In this document: piece after piece, positions 58,066 to 64,000 of the stretch | Layout: the number at the start of each line of letters is the position of its first letter | Position numbering within the stretch: the stretch's first letter is position 1 | Source: Arenicola marina | Lineage: Eukaryota > Annelida > Polychaeta > Arenicolidae | DNA length: 64,000 nt | Direction: 5' to 3' | Assembly: GCA_964019135.1 (NCBI GenBank) | Contig: OZ025257.1 | Span: 24,350,352 to 24,414,351, forward strand | Program-made: the position numbers and the translations under genes | The notes under the pieces: generated by a model | What the model saw: the letters and a program-made list of their open reading frames with translations, nothing else | Databases searched by the model: none | Told to the model about the DNA's origin: nothing

Positions 58066-60008
58066 TTATGTAAATGAAGGTGGTTTGTCCAGCCAAATGC
58101 CGAAAATTAAATGCATGACGTACCGAAAATCGTACAAAAATAAAAGTGCCAAAGCGCGTAAACAGAGGTGTATTAGCCTTTTACAAATGCGACTGACATG
58201 ACAGAGGAAGGCTAAGATCTGCCGTAGTCTAAAATCCTCGAGAAGACACAAGTATGGTTCGCGTATGAGCAACTTCTTATATCCTTTACAATTCGTCAGG
58301 TCTGTCTTACTCTGCCAGTTCTGGCAAGCGCACTCAATTACCCTTTTGGAAAATTGTTCAATTAAGGCCTCAGGATCTCCAAGTTGTTGCTGAAACCAGG
58401 CATAGCCGAATCCATAAGAGAAAAGTAAGTGCTTGAGTTTAGAAACCCAGGTCATACGACCAGCTTCTGGCAGCCTAAATAACATATTGCAAGTACATTT
58501 CGTAAGTCTGGTTTCAGGCACTCTTAACAATTTCAACCAGTATTTAACACAACTAATTGTACACCTTACCCTTAAAGGTAATCTACCGCACTCACCATAA
58601 ACCGCTGAATTTGGTGTACTCCATGGTACGCCCAAGACATATTAAAAAATTTAGTGTCCACACGTTCTATACAATCTTTGACATCGTAACCCTAAACTTC
58701 TGCACCGTATGTAAGAATGGGTACTATCGTTTTGTCAAAGAGATCAAAATATGTCTCTACCTCCAAACCACCACAGTTTTTTGAAATTTCTTCAATAATT
58801 TTCACTGTTTTACCCGCTTGGGAGGCGAGAGTTTTTTGAGCCACAGACCACATCAATTTGGAAGAAAATATGATACCTAAATATTTATAGTAAGACACAA
58901 CCTGTAGAGGCTTTCCCTTGTAGTACCATTTTTCATTGCTTCTCAAGGGTTCACCATTTCTAAATACAATAATCTTACTTTTATCCACATTGATTTGCAA
59001 TCCCCATTTGCTACTAAAGTCTTCTAAAACATTTAATAGCTTCTGTAAACGACCCACTGCGTCCGTTCCATTAACAATATCATCTGCGAACATTAACGGA
59101 ATTACATTAGGGAAGACCTCATTCACATACACACCCTCACAGCCGGCTTTCTTACATGTATATGCAAGTTCATTTAAATACATATTAAAGAGAAAGGGAC
59201 TCAATATACACCCTTGCCGCGTACCAATATTGTTGGTAAACGAGTCGGTAAGACCCTTAGAGGTTTGCACGCAGGACTGCAGTTTGGTATCCATTGATTG
59301 TAATACTTTCATTAAATCACCATGCACTCCCTCACTATATAGTCTGAACCATAGTTGCTTGTGTGGAACCCTGTCGAAAGCTTTCGAAAAATCAATAAAT
59401 GCGCAGTAGAATCTTCCCCTTGCTTTTGACAAGTACTTTTGAATCATAGCCTGTAGTGTAAAAATGTGATCTACTGTACTCCTCCCCCTCCTAAAGCCAG
59501 CTTGTTCCTCAAGAAACTTGTCAGTCTTCTGCCCATGTAACACACCTTTCATTTACAACTTTGGTGAATAATTTAGCCAAGTTGGGTAATAGTGAAATAC
59601 CCCTGTAATTATTCACACTATTTATAGCACCTGCTTTATGTAACGGAGATATCATGGCTTCACACCAACAAGCAGGGTAATACCTATATTGGTAGCATGA
59701 CAGACTTAATTCCTTAATCATCTCATTCACAATACCATCAATACCAGGTGCCTTTTGAATGGGCAGGCCATTTATGGCTCTACTGACTTCATCATGAGTA
59801 ATAATCTCATTGAGTATAACTGGCTCATTAGCTTGGCATTTCTCACAATAAGAATCATGACCAGCTAACGTCGCGTCTACATTTCCTTGTGCATCAGTAT
59901 CTATATCTGGGTTCCCTCCAAGTAAATTATTAAAGTATGTCTTCAACATTGTGTGTTCCTGTTTTATACAATAAATGAACTAGCAAATGAACATTTTAAT
60001 CATTCAAT
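58066..60008 (-). pseudogene. LINE, 5'-truncated with frameshift (R)
   Basis: Open segments at 59521-59949, 58692-59552 and 58066-58635 give the same translations as copy L, with the same frameshift and breaks. The near absence of differences in dead coding sequence indicates recent exchange or duplication. Confidence 0.9.
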
Positions 60009-61022
60009 CCTTGTTTTCATATTTCACGTTTTAGTAAGAGTCGAGTGTCGTTTGTTATTCGCCTCAGTCACTGACAGTCATCAGAACTGTTTGGAATTCA
60101 AGTGACTCAATCAAGAGCTTAAAATTGTGTTAAATACTAAGTTATGCAACATTTTTCTGGGTAACTACATTATTCTTTTAGTGACTGCACAACACTTTAC
60201 AAAGTTAAACAATGTATGCATGCCAGGACACAACACCAGTGCTGAGATGGTCAAAATACGACCGTGACATTATTAAATGTCAAGACGTCAAAAAACGACC
60301 GTTACAAGAACATGTCTTTATATCTCAAAAAAATGTTGTTTGGTTGTGCACCACATTTAGCCAACGCAGCATTTGTTGTGATATCTTTTCATTTATGCCT
60401 GAACGCAGAAAACAACACGAGCAAAGAAAAAAAAGATATGAGTGATGTTTGACCGTCACGACCGTTACATACATGATAGTCTGAATTATTGGTTATTGCA
60501 TTACCTTCTGCGCTCTGTAAATGTTACATTTCGATAGAGGACCAAACAATGCAAGTAAATCATGGGAAGTTACTTGAAAAAGTGTTTTCTAAAGTAAATT
60601 TGCGGTCATTGTTCATGTCAAAAGTTACGACCGTTACAATTTTTGACATCACGACCGTTACGTTATGAAGCTGTTTTTCAACAAACTAGTAAATTTACTA
60701 TATTTTATCCTTAATAATATAAGAAAAGATACATTTACCCACTATACTCCGGCAAAATTAACCGTTGGTTTGGCATTTTAAAAGTCAGGGTCCATGTGAC
60801 ACTTTTTGCAATAGGCCGTGGATACACTCATCTTAGAACCCACGAAATGTATTATTGTAGCAATGGCAAGCTTGAGTCATACGTGATCTAAGCTGAAACA
60901 ATGGTTCGCCCTGACATGGAAGAACGTCGGACCATGCAGCCACAAGTCAGTTTAGTTCATCTTCAGATTGCAAGAATGAAGTCGTGTTTCGCATCAAGGC
61001 GCGTAGGCTAATTCGCATGGAT

Positions 61023-61580
61023 TATGTGTCCTTATACAGACGATAATGGTCATTTAAATGTGGAATAGGATACAATGGTTCACATTATTGGATACTGAAA
61101 GGATATGATACGCAGCGATGTTGCCATGGTGTTTGACACAAGTCATTTAAATGTGGAATAGGATACAATGGTTCACATTATTAGATACTGAAAGGATATG
61201 ATACGCAGCGATGTTGCCATGGTGTTTGACACAAGTTATGTGTCCTTATACAGACGATAATGGTCATTTAAATGTGGAATAGGATACAATGGTTTACATT
61301 ATTGGATACTGAAAGGATATGACATGTATGATACGCAGCGATGTTGCCATGGTGTTTGTCACAAGTCATTTAAATGTGGAATAGGATACAATGGTTCACA
61401 TTATTGGATAATGAAAGAATATGATACGCAGCGATGCTGCCATGGTGTTTGACACAAGTTATGTGTCCTTATACAGACGATAATGGTCATTTAAATGTGG
61501 AATAGGATACAATGGTTCACATTATTGGATACTGAAAGGATATGATACCCAGCGATGTTGTTATGGTGTTTGACACAAGT
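61023..61580. repeat. Tandem repeat, about 95-120 bp units (R)
   Basis: Counterpart of 19555-20112 with the same number and order of units; one substitution noted (gatacccagcg). Confidence 0.92.
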
Positions 61581-61582
61581 CA

Positions 61583-62040
61583 CATCCAGTGCGTTGTTGA
61601 TGGATAGGATATGAATTGCAAACGAGTTTCGTGGGATTCACGAGAAAGAAAAATGATTTCTAGTGTGATTATAGGATATAAGGAAATGTCGGTATGTATT
61701 TTACATATGAATTACATATGATCTCAAATTCAGTTTTTCAAGTGGATATTCTGATCTATGCTTGTTTTGAGGAGAAATTTGTATCTGCTTTTGCTGGGGC
61801 TTTCCGTCGGGCGTCAAGTTTCCAGTTCATCATCCATTGTGGTTGTGACCTATTTCAGACAAGCTCACTTATTGCTCATGATTGGCATTGATTGCGATGG
61901 TCGATTTCGTAACAGAAGGACGATTGTTCAACAGAAAAATTGTTTGGTCTCCTTGAGTCAATCGCAATTTATCAGCTCGCTAAAACAGTACATTCGTGAA
62001 AAATAATGTACAGTTTAGACAATAGAATGACGTCATAGCA
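61583..62040. repeat. Dispersed 445-bp repeat, member 2 (R)
   Basis: Counterpart of 20115-20572. Confidence 0.85.
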
Positions 62041-62050
62041 GTACTTTAAG

Positions 62051-62158
62051 CGTAAGTTAATGTCCGAAGAACGCGACATTACCGGATAATAATGGTTATC
62101 CGTGTTATCCATTGTTATCCGGTAATGTTGTTTTCCGAGGTCATTAACTTATGTAATT
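62051..62158. mobile_element. Small hairpin MITE (R)
   Basis: Counterpart of 20583-20690 with an unchanged stem. Confidence 0.7.
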
Positions 62159-62550
62159 AACTTATGTAAAATCCTTCTGACTCAAACCCACTACATTACA
62201 GACAAATAATGTCGTGAGAGAACAATAGAGTGACGTCATCAGTGTATTTTACATGTGCCGGTTTATAGGCCCGGTTTATCCCGGTTCTGAAAACCGGGTA
62301 CAATAACCGTAGACAACCCTGGGCAATCGTAGCCGTAGTCGATCCGGGGTGTACTGTGGTGAACCGTAGGTCGCCCCCGGACAATGCAGCCGAACGTAAG
62401 ATTATTTTCTTCTTTTACTGCAGATGCATATTTCCTACCATTTGGCACAAGAAAATGGCAGCTCTAGCGTGTTTTCTGATTTGTGACGATTTTTGTACAA
62501 AATGGCCACAATTTCCGTTGGAGGACCAGCAAAGGGGCCGAAGCAACCCA

Positions 62551-62640
62551 GGGCCCAAACCCTGGGCCCAAACCCTGGGCCCAAACCCTGGGCCCAAACC
62601 CTGGGCCCAAACCCTGGGCCCAAACCCTGGTCCCAAACCC
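62551..62640. repeat. 13-bp satellite (aaaccctgggccc)n (R)
   Basis: About seven units, fewer than copy L, with the same tggtccc variant near the end. Confidence 0.97.
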
Positions 62641-63290
62641 TAGGCCCCCTGGCGGGGGGGGGGGGTACGGTAATCCAAGGGGGTACTTGATCATGGCCAT
62701 GCTATTTGCTCTATGACATGCTGTCTCCGCTGCTCTCCCACACGCCCTTTACCACATATATGGATAGTTTCACCCATGCCAAGCCAAGCAGACAATGGAT
62801 TGATCATGGCTATTTTCAGCCTATGACAAAGTGTCCCTTAATCCACATGGCCCGATAATCCCATGCTAAGCTAAGGGACACTTGGTCACGACTATTCTGT
62901 CTTTACAATCTGCCGCCCTACACTCCCCCGTCACCAATAGGGATCGCTTCACCCTTGCTGACCTTGCTTCAGCCTATGACAATGCCCCCCCCCCCACCCC
63001 CAATAAGTGACTTTCCCCGCGTACTGCAGGGGGGGGGGGGGTCACTATAATAATAATATTTTTTTTACCATAAAAAGTACACAAATCGAAATAATACAAA
63101 ACTTGTTGGCAAGGAGCTAAAGCCGAGGCTTATTCGCTCAAAGAAAAAAAACAAAAAACAGCACAAACGGAACAGGGAACAGTACTACAACAATCTAGAT
63201 AGTATATGTATTTGGCCAAATCGTTGCGCTATAATAGTTCTTTCGATGAACAAATTAACAGAGGATTATATGGAGATGGCTAGTTACACA

Positions 63291-63638
63291 TCACAGGTAA
63301 CAATCACTCGTATCGATTATATTTAACAAACTATCCTTAGTATTTCTCTTAAAAAGTTGAAGCGATGATTGAAAGTTTACCTTACCAAACCATTTATTAA
63401 ATATGTATATCCCATTATATCTCATATATATTTTCTTGCATTGACATTTATGTTTAGGATTCTTGTAAGATAAGAAGCTGCAATCCATTGTATTGCTTAT
63501 ATATAAATAATAACACGCTAATCTCGTATAATGATGTGAGCGGTAGAATCTTATATTCATTACGAATAACGGTGCTGAATGGGCCCATTTATTAACTCCG
63601 GACAATATGCGAACTGCTTTTTTTTTAAATCTTATCAA
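63291..63638 (-). pseudogene. LINE C-terminal relic (R)
   Basis: Open over 115 codons, beginning MIRFKKKAVRILSGVNKWAHSAPLF. It lacks the 8-bp repeat that breaks copy L. Still only a C-terminal fragment. Confidence 0.6.
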
Positions 63639-63826
63639 ATCAGATGGTTAAGAAGCTAATACACCAGGCTCCCCATACTTCAATACAATATATTAGATAT
63701 GGAGATCTGGGTTTAAAAACGATGAATTTAGAAACGATAAACGAAAGTGTAAGCAGGTGGCACGAACGAAATTGCGAAAAAGAACTGAAGCTTTCATTCC
63801 TTTATTGCGATTATATTGCAACAAAA

Positions 63827-64000
63827 TCAACCAAAGTAATTGTAGACCTCAACGCCAGTTCCGAGTACCGTCAAAAGCAGAGAGACCCATTTGCCCTGAG
63901 GAACCATCACATCGGGCATCTTATTCCCCGTCAGGAGGTCAACGAGTGCCTTGAGGACAGCCTCGCTCTCAGCCGGGGTCAGTTCAAGGTCACCCAACGC
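63827..64000 (-). CDS. Gene A3, last exon (partial)
   Basis: Terminal exon of a third member of the secreted-protein family, cut by the window edge; by comparison it should end at 64010. It matches exon 8 of A1, with TGA at 63827-63829 and the AATAAA 20 bases further on. Whether the rest is intact cannot be seen. Confidence 0.85.
   Translation of the reverse strand, partial: ALGDLELTPAESEAVLKALVDLLTGNKMPDVMVPQGKWVSLLLTVLGTGVEVYNYFG

Larger units (their letters stand above)
39368..64000. repeat. Segmental duplication, copy R
   Basis: Second copy of 30-22577, in direct orientation, 39338 bases after the first at its left edge. It includes gene P copy R, the LINE and the last exon of gene A3, and runs out of the window. 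An extra copy of a locus in direct repeat could be a true tandem duplication or two haplotypes placed in series by an assembler. Confidence 0.95.

Overview
This is animal nuclear DNA, most likely from a marine invertebrate (mollusc or lancelet-like), but the species cannot be fixed from the window. Genes have short exons with GT-AG introns, there are TATA and CCAAT promoter boxes, tRNA-derived SINEs, a LINE with a marine-invertebrate type C-terminus, many foldback and TIR elements, and long minisatellites. No bacterial operon, rRNA gene or CRISPR array is present.

The layout is dominated by duplication. A block starting at base 30 (copy L, 30 to at least 22577) recurs at 39368-64000 (copy R, cut by the window end). 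Between them, and at the edge of R, lie copies of a minus-strand gene for a secreted protein (here called A). A1 (22404-27741) is intact: 8 exons, 431 residues, signal peptide, and a 3.0-kb minisatellite in intron 5. A2 (31781-37059) is a tandem copy with a 7-bp deletion in exon 3 that breaks the frame. A3 begins at 63827 and only its last exon is visible.

Inside blocks L and R sit the eight 3' exons of a second minus-strand gene (here called P, 3906-15821 and 44652-57287). It encodes a low-complexity Pro/Ser/Ala-rich C-terminal region. All splice phases agree, and every length difference between the copies is a whole number of codons. The 5' part of P was not found.

The remaining DNA is mostly repeats: a 5'-truncated, frameshifted LINE; a SINE family seen at four sites per block; a roughly 570-bp palindrome; arrays with 13, 21/29, 49, 55 and about 95-120 bp units; and two non-autonomous elements that share the TIR agtccatctctt and are flanked by TTAA. 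One of these lies upstream of A1 and carries the 49-bp minisatellite. The other lies only in block R. Both have an empty site in the sister copy.

The most notable signals are the A family with independently expanded intronic minisatellites, the TTAA element family, and a sharp change in L/R divergence near 11.65 kb (many differences before it, about one per kb after it). A false tandem duplication of two haplotypes in the assembly is a serious alternative for L/R.
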